Below, one piece after another: positions 7,488 through 22,170 of a DNA stretch of 64,000 bases. The translations under genes were made by a program, and so were the position numbers. The stretch comes from Pseudomonas sp. PA27(2017). GTDB lineage: Bacteria; Pseudomonadota; Gammaproteobacteria; Pseudomonadales; Pseudomonadaceae. Position 1 is the first letter of the stretch, and the number at the start of each line of letters is the position of its first letter. Location: assembly GCF_001945445.1 (NCBI RefSeq), contig NZ_MSXW01000022.1, positions 186,001 to 250,000 on the forward strand. The letters are read 5' to 3'. The notes under the pieces were generated by a model. The model was not told where the DNA came from, searched no databases, and worked only from the letters and a program-made list of their open reading frames with translations.

Positions 7488-7521
7488 CCGCGTCGTTCGC
7501 CGGGCATGGCGGGCGACGCGG
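7488..7521 (-). other. Stem-loop between alaS and lysC
   Basis: CCGCGTCG (7488-7495) pairs with CGACGCGG (7514-7521), with further pairing inside (TTCGCC with GGCGGG). It lies 20 bases beyond the alaS stop and about 60 before lysC. There is no T-run on the minus strand, so it may be a Rho-stalling or RNA-stability structure rather than a simple terminator. Confidence 0.55.
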
Positions 7522-7541
7522 TCACGCTTGAGTTACAGGCC

Positions 7542-10172
<2,631 letters not shown>

Positions 10173-10209
10173 TTTCCAGGAAAACAGGCGGCCACGGCAG
10201 AGCCGGCAA

Positions 10210-10231
10210 AAGCCCGCATTATATCGGGCTT
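10210..10231 (-). terminator. Hairpin downstream of ltaE, upstream of alaS
   Basis: AAGCCCG (10210-10216) and CGGGCTT (10225-10231) enclose an 8-base loop. On the minus strand the stem is followed by TTTT-like TTTG, so it can end ltaE transcripts. The loop itself reads ATATAATG on the minus strand, a good -10 element 46 bases from the alaS start. Confidence 0.65.
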
Positions 10232-10339
10232 GTCCGCGGCGGCTAGGGCATGGGCTGAATTATTTGCAGGCGGCGCGATGGCCGGAAAACACAGGGCCGC
10301 AGCTGCCAGGCCACTGCTTGGCACTGCACGCAGGCCTTC

Positions 10340-11341
10340 TCAGGCGCGGAAGGTGGCGAAGGCTTCGATCACCTGAGCCATGGCGCCGGCATCGACATCC
10401 AGATGCGTGACCATGCGCAGGCGTGGCGCGGCGCTCAGGCGGATGCCCCGCTCGGCGCAGAAGTCCTTCAGCGCAGAGGCGCGCTCGCCGATCTGTACGT
10501 AGACCATGTTGGTCTGCACCGGCTCGACCGAATAGCCCAGCTCGCGCAGGCCGGCCGCCAGGGAATCGGCATTGGCGTGATCCTCCACCAGGCGCTCGAC
10601 TTGATGATCCAGCGCGTACAGCCCGGCTGCCGCCAGCACGCCGGCCTGACGCATACCGCCGCCGACCATCTTGCGCAGGCGGCGCGCCTTGGCGATCAGC
10701 GCCTCGTTGCCGCACAGCACCGAGCCGACCGGCGCCCCCAGCCCTTTGGACAGACACACGGACACCGAGTCGAAATGGCGGGTGATTTCCCGCGCGTCGA
10801 CACCCTGCCTGACCGCCGCATTGAACAGCCGCGCGCCATCCAGATGCAGCGCCAGGTCCTTGTTGTGCGTCAAGGCGCGAGCCTCGGCCAGATACTCCAG
10901 CGGCAGCACCTTGCCCTGCATGGTGTTTTCCAGGGCCAGCAGACGGGTACGGGCGAAATGGAAGTCGTCCTGCTTGATCGCCGCTTCGACCCGGTCAAGA
11001 TCCAGGGAGCCATCGAGTTCCATGTCCAGCGGCTGGGGCTGTATCGAGCCGAGCACCGCCGCGCCGCCACCTTCGTATTTATAGGTGTGCGCCTGCTGAC
11101 CGACGATGTATTCGTCGCCCCGCTCGCAGTGGGCCATCAGGCCAAGCAGGTTGCTCATGGTGCCGGTGGGCACGAACAGCGCCGCGGCAAAGCCGAGATC
11201 CCGCGCCAGGCGCTGCTCCAGCTGATTGACGGTCGGATCTTCGCCGTACACGTCATCGCCCAGTTCGGCGGCCAGCATCGCCTCGCGCATGCCGGCTGAG
11301 GGCTGGGTCACGGTGTCGCTACGCAGATCGATGATTCGCAT
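10340..11341 (-). CDS. ltaE: Low-specificity L-threonine aldolase LtaE
   Basis: 333 residues from the ATG at 11341, which has an AGGAG site; a longer in-frame start 8 codons upstream lacks one. It is a PLP fold-type I enzyme that cleaves L-threonine and L-allo-threonine to glycine and acetaldehyde. Features are RSDTVTQPS at the N-terminus, [12 protein letters not shown] around residue 170, and the PLP lysine in [16 protein letters not shown]. It lies between alaS and aruE, as in P. aeruginosa, but is separated from the aru operon by a 250-base gap containing a REP pair. Confidence 0.93.
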   Translation of the reverse strand: MRIIDLRSDTVTQPSAGMREAMLAAELGDDVYGEDPTVNQLEQRLARDLGFAAALFVPTGTMSNLLGLMAHCERGDEYIVGQQAHTYKYEGGGAAVLGSIQPQPLDMELDGSLDLDRVEAAIKQDDFHFARTRLLALENTMQGKVLPLEYLAEARALTHNKDLALHLDGARLFNAAVRQGVDAREITRHFDSVSVCLSKGLGAPVGSVLCGNEALIAKARRLRKMVGGGMRQAGVLAAAGLYALDHQVERLVEDHANADSLAAGLRELGYSVEPVQTNMVYVQIGERASALKDFCAERGIRLSAAPRLRMVTHLDVDAGAMAQVIEAFATFRA

Positions 11342-11461
11342 GGGCACTCCTGTGCAAGTAAACAACGTGGATTGGCAGCGCTGCCGAGAGCCTGATCATG
11401 ATCTTGATGTGCATGAAGCGGCAGTCATGAGGCAGGAGCGGACATCGCTGTTTTTACCTGC

Positions 11462-11505
11462 GGGAGCGGGCCATACCCGCAAAATCACGGGCATGGCCCG
11501 TTCCC
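11462..11505. repeat. REP-like inverted pair between ltaE and aruE
   Basis: GGGAGCGGGCCAT (11462-11474) and ATGGCCCGTTCCC (11493-11505) form a 13-bp inverted repeat with one mismatch. Each arm also holds its own small palindrome (GCGGG-CCATA-CCCGC; CGGGC-ATG-GCCCG). This is the typical Pseudomonas REP doublet. It sits downstream of the aru operon and may end or stabilise its mRNA. The rest of 11342-11589 shows no gene. Confidence 0.75.
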
Positions 11506-11589
11506 ACAAGTGGCTGCCAACCGCTACCGCCACTTAGCTGCCAAAATCGACGAGCCTGGGCTGCAAGATCATGAACAGATTCTAAGCGG

Positions 11590-12600
11590 TCACTCCAGTG
11601 AAGAGTCGGCAGCGGGCACCAGCAGGATGCCGGCACGCTGACCGTTATGGACTTTAGGGTTGGGGAAAATGATTCGTGCGCCCTGCTCTTCCACCACCCA
11701 GCGGCTGTTGGCCAGGTCTTCGGCGAGCAGATAGCCGGGCTCCAGCTCGGTGAAATTCTCCACGTCGGCAGGCAAGTGCAGAACGAAGGCATCGCTGTGC
11801 TTGATCAGCTCGCGGGCGAAGGCGAACAGCTTGAGGTGCTCGACGGCGCGCTCTTCGATCGGCGGCTCGTTGCCTTCGATCAGCGCCTGCAGACGCAATT
11901 CAAGGCGATCCAGATTGACCAGCTCATTGTGGCCGAACGGCCTGGCCTTGCCCAGTTCGAGGGTGAAGGCTTCGGCGCCCAGCTCGGCATAAGTATAGGC
12001 ACTGAAGGTGGTCGAGGGTTTGCTTTGCAGCAGCACCGCATCGATACCGGCGGCCTGCAGGCGCGCGCATTCGCGGCGCGACTGGCGACGCCCCTCGGCC
12101 CAGGGGTAAAGGGCGAATTGCTCGATACGCGAGGCGCGGATCGCCGTGTGCAGGTCGTAATGCAGGCGCTCGCGGCCGGAGTCGATGAAGAACGACGACG
12201 CCAGGTGTTCCAGTTCGCAGGCGCGCATCGCCTCGCCGCCACTGCTCAGCTCATGACGGCCGCTGAACAGGCGGTTGATGTCCTGCTCGACGAAACGCTC
12301 GCCATGGCGCATTGCTGCCGGGTTGCCGAACAGCAGCAGCACGCGTGCGCGCGGCTGCAACTCGCTGCGAGCGATGCGCCGCAGCAAGCGGTCGAGTAAT
12401 TCGATCGGCGCGGTCTCGTTGCCGTGGATGCCCGCGGACAGCAATAGGTCCATGCCGTTGTCGCGCCCGCAGGCCGGGGTAATTTCGAGGGCGCCCTCGG
12501 CCAGCCAGCGCAAGCGCGTGCCCTGCGGCGTCAACTGGATCTTCGAGGCCGGTTCATGGCCGGTCAGGGTCAGTTCGAGCAGTTTGCCGAGGGCGAGCAT
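11590..12600 (-). CDS. astE: Succinylglutamate desuccinylase (AruE/AstE)
   Basis: 336 residues. It is a zinc carboxypeptidase-like enzyme that splits N-succinylglutamate into succinate and glutamate, the last step of arginine succinyltransferase (AST) catabolism. Zinc ligands are visible in [11 protein letters not shown] (His and Glu near residues 59-62) and in [10 protein letters not shown] (His near residue 150). The catalytic Glu is in [14 protein letters not shown] near 215. It is the last gene of the aru operon, 9 bases after the small hypothetical gene. The Pseudomonas gene name is aruE. Confidence 0.95.
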   Translation of the reverse strand: MLALGKLLELTLTGHEPASKIQLTPQGTRLRWLAEGALEITPACGRDNGMDLLLSAGIHGNETAPIELLDRLLRRIARSELQPRARVLLLFGNPAAMRHGERFVEQDINRLFSGRHELSSGGEAMRACELEHLASSFFIDSGRERLHYDLHTAIRASRIEQFALYPWAEGRRQSRRECARLQAAGIDAVLLQSKPSTTFSAYTYAELGAEAFTLELGKARPFGHNELVNLDRLELRLQALIEGNEPPIEERAVEHLKLFAFARELIKHSDAFVLHLPADVENFTELEPGYLLAEDLANSRWVVEEQGARIIFPNPKVHNGQRAGILLVPAADSSLE

Positions 12601-12609
12601 GGGCGTTCC

Positions 12610-12894
12610 TCAGTGATTGCAGTCCGGACCATGGACATGGTCGTCATCGGCGCCGTCATCGGCCGGCTCCATTTCCAGCTCCAGGCTGACCAGGTTGGTG
12701 GCCAGCGGGCGCAGCAGCAGATTGGCGTATTCGCTATCACCTTCGGCTACATCAACGCCGATCATCAGCTGGCCGTTGCCGACCTGCTGAATCCACACTT
12801 CCTTACCTTGCCACATTACGGCAAAACGGGTGCACGAGGTTTCCAGCTGGGTGCCGTCGGCGTCTTCGAGAATCAGTTGCAGGGCGTCGCTCAT
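12610..12894 (-). CDS. Small acidic protein within the aru operon, unknown function
   Basis: 94 residues. It is soluble and acidic, with a single cysteine at about 21 and another in the last residues. The C-terminus is a striking Asp/His stretch, ADDGADDDHVHGPDCNH, that could bind a metal ion. It lies between aruB and aruE with short gaps (39 and 9 bases) and is therefore in the operon. P. aeruginosa has a hypothetical gene at the same place. Function is not known; the position hints at a role in the arginine pathway or in metal supply to the zinc enzyme AruE, which is only inference. Confidence 0.85.
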   Translation of the reverse strand: MSDALQLILEDADGTQLETSCTRFAVMWQGKEVWIQQVGNGQLMIGVDVAEGDSEYANLLLRPLATNLVSLELEMEPADDGADDDHVHGPDCNH

Positions 12895-12933
12895 GGTAAC
12901 TCCAGTAGGGTTGGCGGCTCGCCATCGAGCCGC

Positions 12934-15743
<2,810 letters not shown>

Positions 15744-15835
15744 CTATCACTCCAGGCTTCACGGTTGCACAAGCCAGCGCTGGGCGCTGACCTGCTACCT
15801 GTCACGGCTGTCGCTCTATGGCAACATTGCCGGTC

Positions 15836-15853
15836 GGGGCGGCGCGCCGCCCC
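15836..15853. other. GC-rich perfect palindrome in the aruG-aruD gap
   Basis: GGGGCGGCG/CGCCGCCCC, 9 bp per arm with no spacer, inside the only long intercistronic gap on this side of the operon. There is no T-run. It may slow RNA decay or partly reduce downstream transcription. Confidence 0.5.
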
Positions 15854-15875
15854 GGGTCACATCAGAAACGGTGGC

Positions 15876-16892
15876 TCAGGCCTTTACCGCCAAGGGCACT
15901 GCGCGCACTTGATCGCCGACATTCAGGCGCAGGCGCCGGGCGGTCAGCGGGTCGACCACCAGCGTCCCGGCAGCCATACGCGCACGGGCTGCGGTAATGC
16001 GGCAATCGGCATGCTTGCGGTTGTGCACCAAGTACACTGGCGCATCGTCGCCCGGCGTGCCGATGGCCAGCACCAGTAGCTGGCTGTCGCGAATCGCGCG
16101 GATCTTCGTGGTCTCCGCCTCGATGGCCGGGCCGGCATCGAAGATATCGACATAGCCCTGGTAGCTGAAGCCTTCGGACTTGAGCATCGCCAGCGCCGGT
16201 TCGGTATCCGGGTGCACCCGGCCGATCACCTCGCGGGCGGCTTCGGACAGGAAGCAGGTGTAAAGCGGAAAGCGCGGCATCAGCTCGGCGATAAACGCCT
16301 TGTTACCGACGCCGGTGAGGTAGTCCGCCTGGGAGAACTCCATGCGGAAGAAGTGCCGACCCAGGCACTCCCAGAACGGCGAACGGCCCTGCTCGTCGGA
16401 CACGCCGCGCATCTCGGCGATGATCTTCTCGCCGAAACGCTCACGAAACTCGGCGATGAACAGCAGCCGCGCCTTGGACAGCAAGCGCCCGTTCAGGCCG
16501 GTGCGATGGTCGGCATGCAGGAACAGCGAGCACAGCTCGGAATGGCCGGTCAGGTCGTTGGCCAGGAATAGCGTCGGCACCTGACGGTGGATACCCAGCT
16601 CCTGAGACGCACAAACGGTCAGGCCGACCCGGTAGTTGTACCAGGACTCACGCAAGCCGACGCCGCCGGCGATGGCGGAAATTCCCAGCACGCGGCCGTC
16701 ATCGTCCTCGAGCACGAACATGTAGTCGCAATCGCCGCGCTCGGCTTCGCCGCTGAAGGTCTTTTCGGCGCGCCCGACCCGGTAGGCCAGGCGCGCTTCG
16801 TTGGCCGGCAGAGTGGTCAGGCCGGTGCCGGTGCTGCGTGCCAGGTCGATCAGTGCCGGCAGGTCACCGGCGCGTACGGAGCGAACGATCAT
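15876..16892 (-). CDS. aruG: Arginine N-succinyltransferase subunit beta (AruG)
   Basis: 338 residues, AstA family. With AruF it forms the heteromeric enzyme that transfers succinyl from succinyl-CoA to arginine (and ornithine), committing arginine to the AST route. N-terminal GNAT-like motifs include STGTGLTTLPANEARL near residue 20 and LGISAIAGGVG near 70. A conserved ELCSLFLHADHR segment lies near 115. It is a paralogue of aruF just upstream (52-base gap), which fits the two-subunit enzyme of Pseudomonas rather than the single AstA of enterics. Confidence 0.95.
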   Translation of the reverse strand: MIVRSVRAGDLPALIDLARSTGTGLTTLPANEARLAYRVGRAEKTFSGEAERGDCDYMFVLEDDDGRVLGISAIAGGVGLRESWYNYRVGLTVCASQELGIHRQVPTLFLANDLTGHSELCSLFLHADHRTGLNGRLLSKARLLFIAEFRERFGEKIIAEMRGVSDEQGRSPFWECLGRHFFRMEFSQADYLTGVGNKAFIAELMPRFPLYTCFLSEAAREVIGRVHPDTEPALAMLKSEGFSYQGYVDIFDAGPAIEAETTKIRAIRDSQLLVLAIGTPGDDAPVYLVHNRKHADCRITAARARMAAGTLVVDPLTARRLRLNVGDQVRAVPLAVKA

Positions 16893-16944
16893 GCTGCCTC
16901 CGGAAAATCGCGAGCCAGACGGGTGGCGCTCATGGTTGGAAAAC

Positions 16945-17961
16945 TCATACCGCCACCAGCCTTACTTGGCCGCCTTCGGCGACACCGAGGACCTGCGCGG
17001 TCTGCGGATCGAGCACCGCGGGCTGACCAGGCGCCCAATCCAATTGGGCGACGACCGCACGAAACCCCTGCAATTGCTCGTTGCTGACCAGGTAAGCCTG
17101 GCCGCCCTCACCCGCCTCGCCGAGCACCACCGGCACCAGCGCGCTCTGGGCGATGGAGCGAATGCCGGAGGTGCGCGCATGCAGGGTCGGGCCGCCGTCG
17201 AAGATGTCGATGTAGTGGTCGGTTTCGAAGCCGTCGCGCATCAGGATGTCGAACGACACCTGGGCACGCGGGTGCACCAGGCCCATGGACTCCTGAGCGG
17301 CATCGGGCAGCAGCGGCACATAGATCGGGTAATGGGGCATCAGCTCTGCCAGGTAGGCGCGGCTGCGCAGCCCGCACAAGCGCTCGGCCTCGCCGTAGCT
17401 CATGCCGAAGAAATGCCGGCCGACCGCATCCCAGAACGGCGACTCGCCGGCGTCGTCGCTCTCGCCGACGATCTCCACCACCATGGCGTCGGCGAAGCGC
17501 TCCGGGTGGCAGGCGGCGAACAGCAGGCGCGCACGGGAATTGAGCTCGGCCCAGACACTGTCGACCAGCCCGCGCTCCACGTAGAAGCTGGTGAGCAGGC
17601 TGTTGCCGGTCAGGTCGTGGCACAGCGACAGGACGTGGATCTTGTTGTGGATCTTCAGCTCGCGGGAGTTGTGAACGAAGGTCTCGTTGCGAAAGCTGTA
17701 GAACGGCTCGGAGTAGCCCGCCGAGGCGACGATGCCCGAGCAGCCGGACAGGCGACCCGTTTCGCTGTCTTCGAGCACGAAGAAATAGCGCTCCTCGCCG
17801 TTGAAGCTGACTTCGGCGGCGAACGACGCCTCCGACGCGGCGATCTTGTCGCGCAGGCGCTCGGCGTTGTCGGGCAGCGAGGTGACGCCCACCGGGCTGT
17901 CCGCGGCCAGGCGCTGCACTTCGGCGAGATCGGTCATTCGCGCAGGGCGCATAACCAGCAT
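16945..17961 (-). CDS. aruF: Arginine/ornithine N-succinyltransferase subunit alpha (AruF)
   Basis: 338 residues and clearly homologous to AruG (DSPVGVTSLPDNAERL near residue 23; LSGCSGIVASAG near 72; LLTSFYVERGL near 120). It is the alpha subunit of the succinyltransferase. It lies 123 bases after aruC, with a GC-rich stem-loop in between, and 52 before aruG. Equal length to its partner and adjacent placement point to an old tandem duplication. Confidence 0.95.
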   Translation of the reverse strand: MLVMRPARMTDLAEVQRLAADSPVGVTSLPDNAERLRDKIAASEASFAAEVSFNGEERYFFVLEDSETGRLSGCSGIVASAGYSEPFYSFRNETFVHNSRELKIHNKIHVLSLCHDLTGNSLLTSFYVERGLVDSVWAELNSRARLLFAACHPERFADAMVVEIVGESDDAGESPFWDAVGRHFFGMSYGEAERLCGLRSRAYLAELMPHYPIYVPLLPDAAQESMGLVHPRAQVSFDILMRDGFETDHYIDIFDGGPTLHARTSGIRSIAQSALVPVVLGEAGEGGQAYLVSNEQLQGFRAVVAQLDWAPGQPAVLDPQTAQVLGVAEGGQVRLVAV

Positions 17962-18057
17962 GGTTCACTCCTTCAGCAAGGCTGGGGCGTTGCAGCCCTG
18001 GCAGCGAGAATCATCGTCCGTGAGGCTGGCCGGCACGGGCCGACACAGCGAATTGAG

Positions 18058-18078
18058 CGGGCGGCGCCCAGCCGCCCG
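18058..18078. other. Stem-loop in the aruC-aruF gap
   Basis: CGGGCGGC and GCCGCCCG, perfect 8-bp stem with 5-base loop, 7 bases beyond the aruC stop. No T-run follows on the minus strand. It could protect the aruC message end or tune aruC relative to the downstream genes. Confidence 0.55.
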
Positions 18079-18084
18079 TAAGGG

Positions 18085-19420
<1,336 letters not shown>

Positions 19421-19763
19421 GGCCGCAGCTGGGGGAACCCCGTCCGTCGGCCCGCGAGGCGCAGTTTAAACGTTGCGGCTGCTCCGGCGCACGGGTCGAC
19501 TAACATTTATCGACAGTACCCATCGAGGTGGGGCGGATCAGCAAGGGATTTGCCGACCCGAAGCGGCCTGGGGCATGAAAAATATTTTCATTCGTCCTGC
19601 TGCGGCATATTGCCAGCCCCTGGAGTGACGGTGATATCATTTTGCTCGCAGTGCGACGCTCTATTGTGAACGGCGTCTCACTGCCGGCCATCAAGGATCT
19701 GATGGTCTGACGCAGGTTCCTATCAATGCTGTGCATCGACTCGTCCAGTCAAGGAAGCACGAG
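19421..19763. other. Intergenic region upstream of aruC and the 89-residue gene
   Basis: About 340 bases with no convincing gene. An AT-rich dyad AAAATATTTT-like sequence lies at 19577-19590. A short ORF on the minus strand (19500-19736) has no ribosome-binding site or recognisable product. Confidence 0.35.
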
Positions 19764-20033
19764 ATGACCGCCAAAGAACAACAACTGACCGAACTGCTCA
19801 CCCTCACCTCTCGCAGCATCACCCATATGACTGCCGCCATGACGGCGCTGTCATTCGACCTGCTGCGCAGCGATGACAGCGGCGTTCGCTCTGCCGCTTC
19901 GAAGATGATCACCCGCCTCGGCGCGGTGAGCCGTGAGCTGGATCAGCAGTGGGTGCTGATCAGCGAACTGACCGGTGTCGAAGCCCCGACCCGCGTCGAT
20001 GCCATCGAGGAAGTCCAGCTGCACTCGGCCTGA
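19764..20033 (+). CDS. Small helical protein, unknown function
   Basis: 89 residues from the ATG at 19764, preceded by AAGGAAG. An upstream in-frame start (19731) has no site. The protein is predicted almost wholly helical, with heptad-like hydrophobics (LTELLTLTSRSITHMTAAMTAL; MITRLGAVSRELDQQWVLI). It has no signal peptide, membrane segment or cysteine. It is conserved-looking but I cannot name a family. Monocistronic, followed by a perfect hairpin at 20052-20072 and convergent with the flavin oxidoreductase gene. Confidence 0.75.
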   Translation: MTAKEQQLTELLTLTSRSITHMTAAMTALSFDLLRSDDSGVRSAASKMITRLGAVSRELDQQWVLISELTGVEAPTRVDAIEEVQLHSA

Positions 20034-20051
20034 GTCGCATCGCTTCCCGTA

Positions 20052-20072
20052 CGGGCCGACGTCGTCGGCCCG
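20052..20072. terminator. Stem-loop between convergent genes
   Basis: CGGGCCGAC and GTCGGCCCG, perfect 9-bp stem with loop GTC, 19 bases after the small gene and 33 before the oxidoreductase stop. There is no T-run in either direction, so termination would be imperfect or Rho-aided. Confidence 0.5.
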
Positions 20073-20104
20073 CCTAAATGCTCTCCCCCGTCAGCAGTCC
20101 CCGT

Positions 20105-21157
20105 TTAGCCGCGTGCCGCCAAGTACTCGCGCTGCAGCACAGCCACCAGTTCGGCTGCCGGCATCGCCCGAGCCAGGGCCGCTCCCTGCCCGGCCCAATG
20201 GGCGGCGAACTCGGCGTTGCCGGCCTTGGCGGCGGCGGCGATCAGTTGCTTGCCAGCATCGTAGGCAATCCCGAACCCAGGCACTGCAGGGTGGCCGGGC
20301 GCCCCGACTTCGGCCATGAAACGATTGACGATGCCGCGCGCCGGGCGCCCGGAAATCGCCGTAGTGACCTGGGTGACCTGCGCCCGCTCGCTGCCCAGCA
20401 TGCGGCGATAGGCCTCGTTGGCGGCCGACTCGGGGCAAAGAATGAATGCGGTGCCCAGCTGCGCAGCGCTGGCCCCCAAGCTCAAGGCCGCGGCGATCCC
20501 GGCGCCATCCATGATGCCGCCAGCGGCGATCACCGGGCGCTTCAGGTGCTTGACCAGCACCCGCACCAGGGCCAGCGTGCCGATGCCCTGATCGTAGGCT
20601 GGGTCGAAAACGCCGCGGTGGCCGCCGGCCTCGATGCCCTGGGCAACGATGATGTCGATGCCCGCATCCTGGGCCAGCAACCCCTCCTCCAGCGTGGTGG
20701 CCGACGCCAGCAAGGTGATGCCGGCGCTTTTCAGGGCATCGATGCGCGACTGAGGCGGCAGCCCAAGATGAAAGCTGACGATGGGCGGTCGCTCTTCCAG
20801 CAGAACCTGCAGTTGCCCTTCGTCCTCCTGGAAACTGCAGTAGATATCCCGGATGGCCTCTGGCGCAGCCGCGCCGAACTCGGCGAAATAAGGCTGCAAG
20901 TGCGCCAGCCACGCCTGTTCCCTGGCCGCATCAGCGACGCTCAGGCGATGGCAGAACACGTTGATGTTGAACGGTTTGCTCGTGGCGGCTCGGGTTTCCC
21001 GGATCATCTGCCGGCCGGCCTCGGCCTGCACCGCGGCGATGGAGATCGAACCCAGCCCACCGGCGTTGCTGACCGCCGCGGCAAGAGCCGGCGTGGCAGT
21101 GCCCGCCATGGGCGCTTGGATGATCGGGTAATCGATGCCCAGGGCTGCGCAACTCAT
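20105..21157 (-). CDS. Nitronate monooxygenase-family FMN oxidoreductase
   Basis: 350 residues from the ATG at 21157, with GAGG upstream; an alternative start nine codons earlier lacks a site. It has the TIM-barrel FMN fold of class I nitronate monooxygenases/2-nitropropane dioxygenase-like proteins: [26 protein letters not shown] at the N-terminus in two parts, IEAGGHRG near residue 176, and FMN phosphate-binding [10 protein letters not shown] near 215. The family oxidises alkyl nitronates or acts as NADH:quinone reductase; the substrate here is not certain. Divergent from the EamA exporter. Confidence 0.85.
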   Translation of the reverse strand: MSCAALGIDYPIIQAPMAGTATPALAAAVSNAGGLGSISIAAVQAEAGRQMIRETRAATSKPFNINVFCHRLSVADAAREQAWLAHLQPYFAEFGAAAPEAIRDIYCSFQEDEGQLQVLLEERPPIVSFHLGLPPQSRIDALKSAGITLLASATTLEEGLLAQDAGIDIIVAQGIEAGGHRGVFDPAYDQGIGTLALVRVLVKHLKRPVIAAGGIMDGAGIAAALSLGASAAQLGTAFILCPESAANEAYRRMLGSERAQVTQVTTAISGRPARGIVNRFMAEVGAPGHPAVPGFGIAYDAGKQLIAAAAKAGNAEFAAHWAGQGAALARAMPAAELVAVLQREYLAARG

Positions 21158-21305
21158 AAGATCCTCGCTTGATGAAGATGACACGGCTCCCGACTATAAC
21201 GCCGCGGGCCGCGTAACGCTCACCTGACCAGCCAGCCGCACAATCCGTTTTACCTGCCGCCCCTGACTTGGCACTCTGTAACTTCACCGATCAGGCAGGT
21301 TTCCA

Positions 21306-22160
21306 ATGAGCCTTCGCACCGCCCACGTTCAGCTGCATACGGCCGCCCTGCTGGTCGGCGTTTCGGCGCTGTTCGGCGAATCATTGAAGGTCAGCGCCAG
21401 CATGATCGTGCTGGGCCGCTCGGCCTTCGCGCTCTTGGCCCTGAGCCTTTTCTGCCTGTGCCTGGGCAAGCGGCCCTGGCGCGGCGTCACTTCGGCCACC
21501 GCTGCCAAGCTACTAGCCACGGGCCTGGTGCTGGGGGCGCACTGGCTGCTGTTCTTCATGGCGGTGCAAACCGGCGGCGTGGCCGTGGCGACCCTGGGCT
21601 TCGCCTCGTTTCCCGCGTTCACCGCGCTGACCGAACGGCTGCTGTTCGGCCAGCGCCTGGGGCGTAGTGATCGCTGGATACTGGTGCTGGTATCGATCGG
21701 GCTGGTCCTGATCACCCCGTCGTTCGACCTGCGCGATGGCGCCACCGTCGGCCTGCTCTACGGCGTGCTGTCCGGTGCGATATATGCAGCGATTGCCGTG
21801 GCCAACAAGCATGCGGCCAGCAACGTCGATGGCCTGGCTTCGTGCTGGTGGCAATGCCTGGCAATCAGCTTCGCGCTGCTGTTCTGGTGCCTCCCGGAGA
21901 TGCCGACCATCAGCACTCACGACTGGTGGCAACTGGCGGCCCTGGGCGTGCTGTGCACGGCCCTGGCCTACAGCCTGTTCATCGCCTCGCTGCGCCACGT
22001 GCGCACCCACACCGCTGCAGTGGTGATTACCATGGAGCCGATCTATGCCATCGCCGGCGCCTGGTTGCTGTTCGGCGCCGTACCGACCGCCGGCATGTTG
22101 CTCGGTGGCGCGCTGATTCTTGGCGCCGTGGCCTGGGCCGGCCTGCAGGGCGGCCACTGA
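21306..22160 (+). CDS. DMT-superfamily (EamA) exporter
   Basis: 284 residues with ten predicted membrane helices arranged as two EamA repeats (about 10-135 and 150-282), typical of drug/metabolite transporters such as RhaT/YdcZ-like exporters. Conserved glycine-rich segments include GVAVATLGFASFPAFTALTE near 90 and MEPIYAIAGAWLLFG near 243. The substrate is unknown and could be an amino acid or metabolite. Its 3' end converges on the GH15 gene with only a 10-base gap and no room for a separate terminator. Confidence 0.85.
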   Translation: MSLRTAHVQLHTAALLVGVSALFGESLKVSASMIVLGRSAFALLALSLFCLCLGKRPWRGVTSATAAKLLATGLVLGAHWLLFFMAVQTGGVAVATLGFASFPAFTALTERLLFGQRLGRSDRWILVLVSIGLVLITPSFDLRDGATVGLLYGVLSGAIYAAIAVANKHAASNVDGLASCWWQCLAISFALLFWCLPEMPTISTHDWWQLAALGVLCTALAYSLFIASLRHVRTHTAAVVITMEPIYAIAGAWLLFGAVPTAGMLLGGALILGAVAWAGLQGGH

Positions 22161-22170
22161 CCACTCTTAC

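Noticed and set aside
7428..7541. Lysine riboswitch in front of lysC
   Set aside because: The gap is only about 114 bases, with one hairpin and no multi-helix junction.
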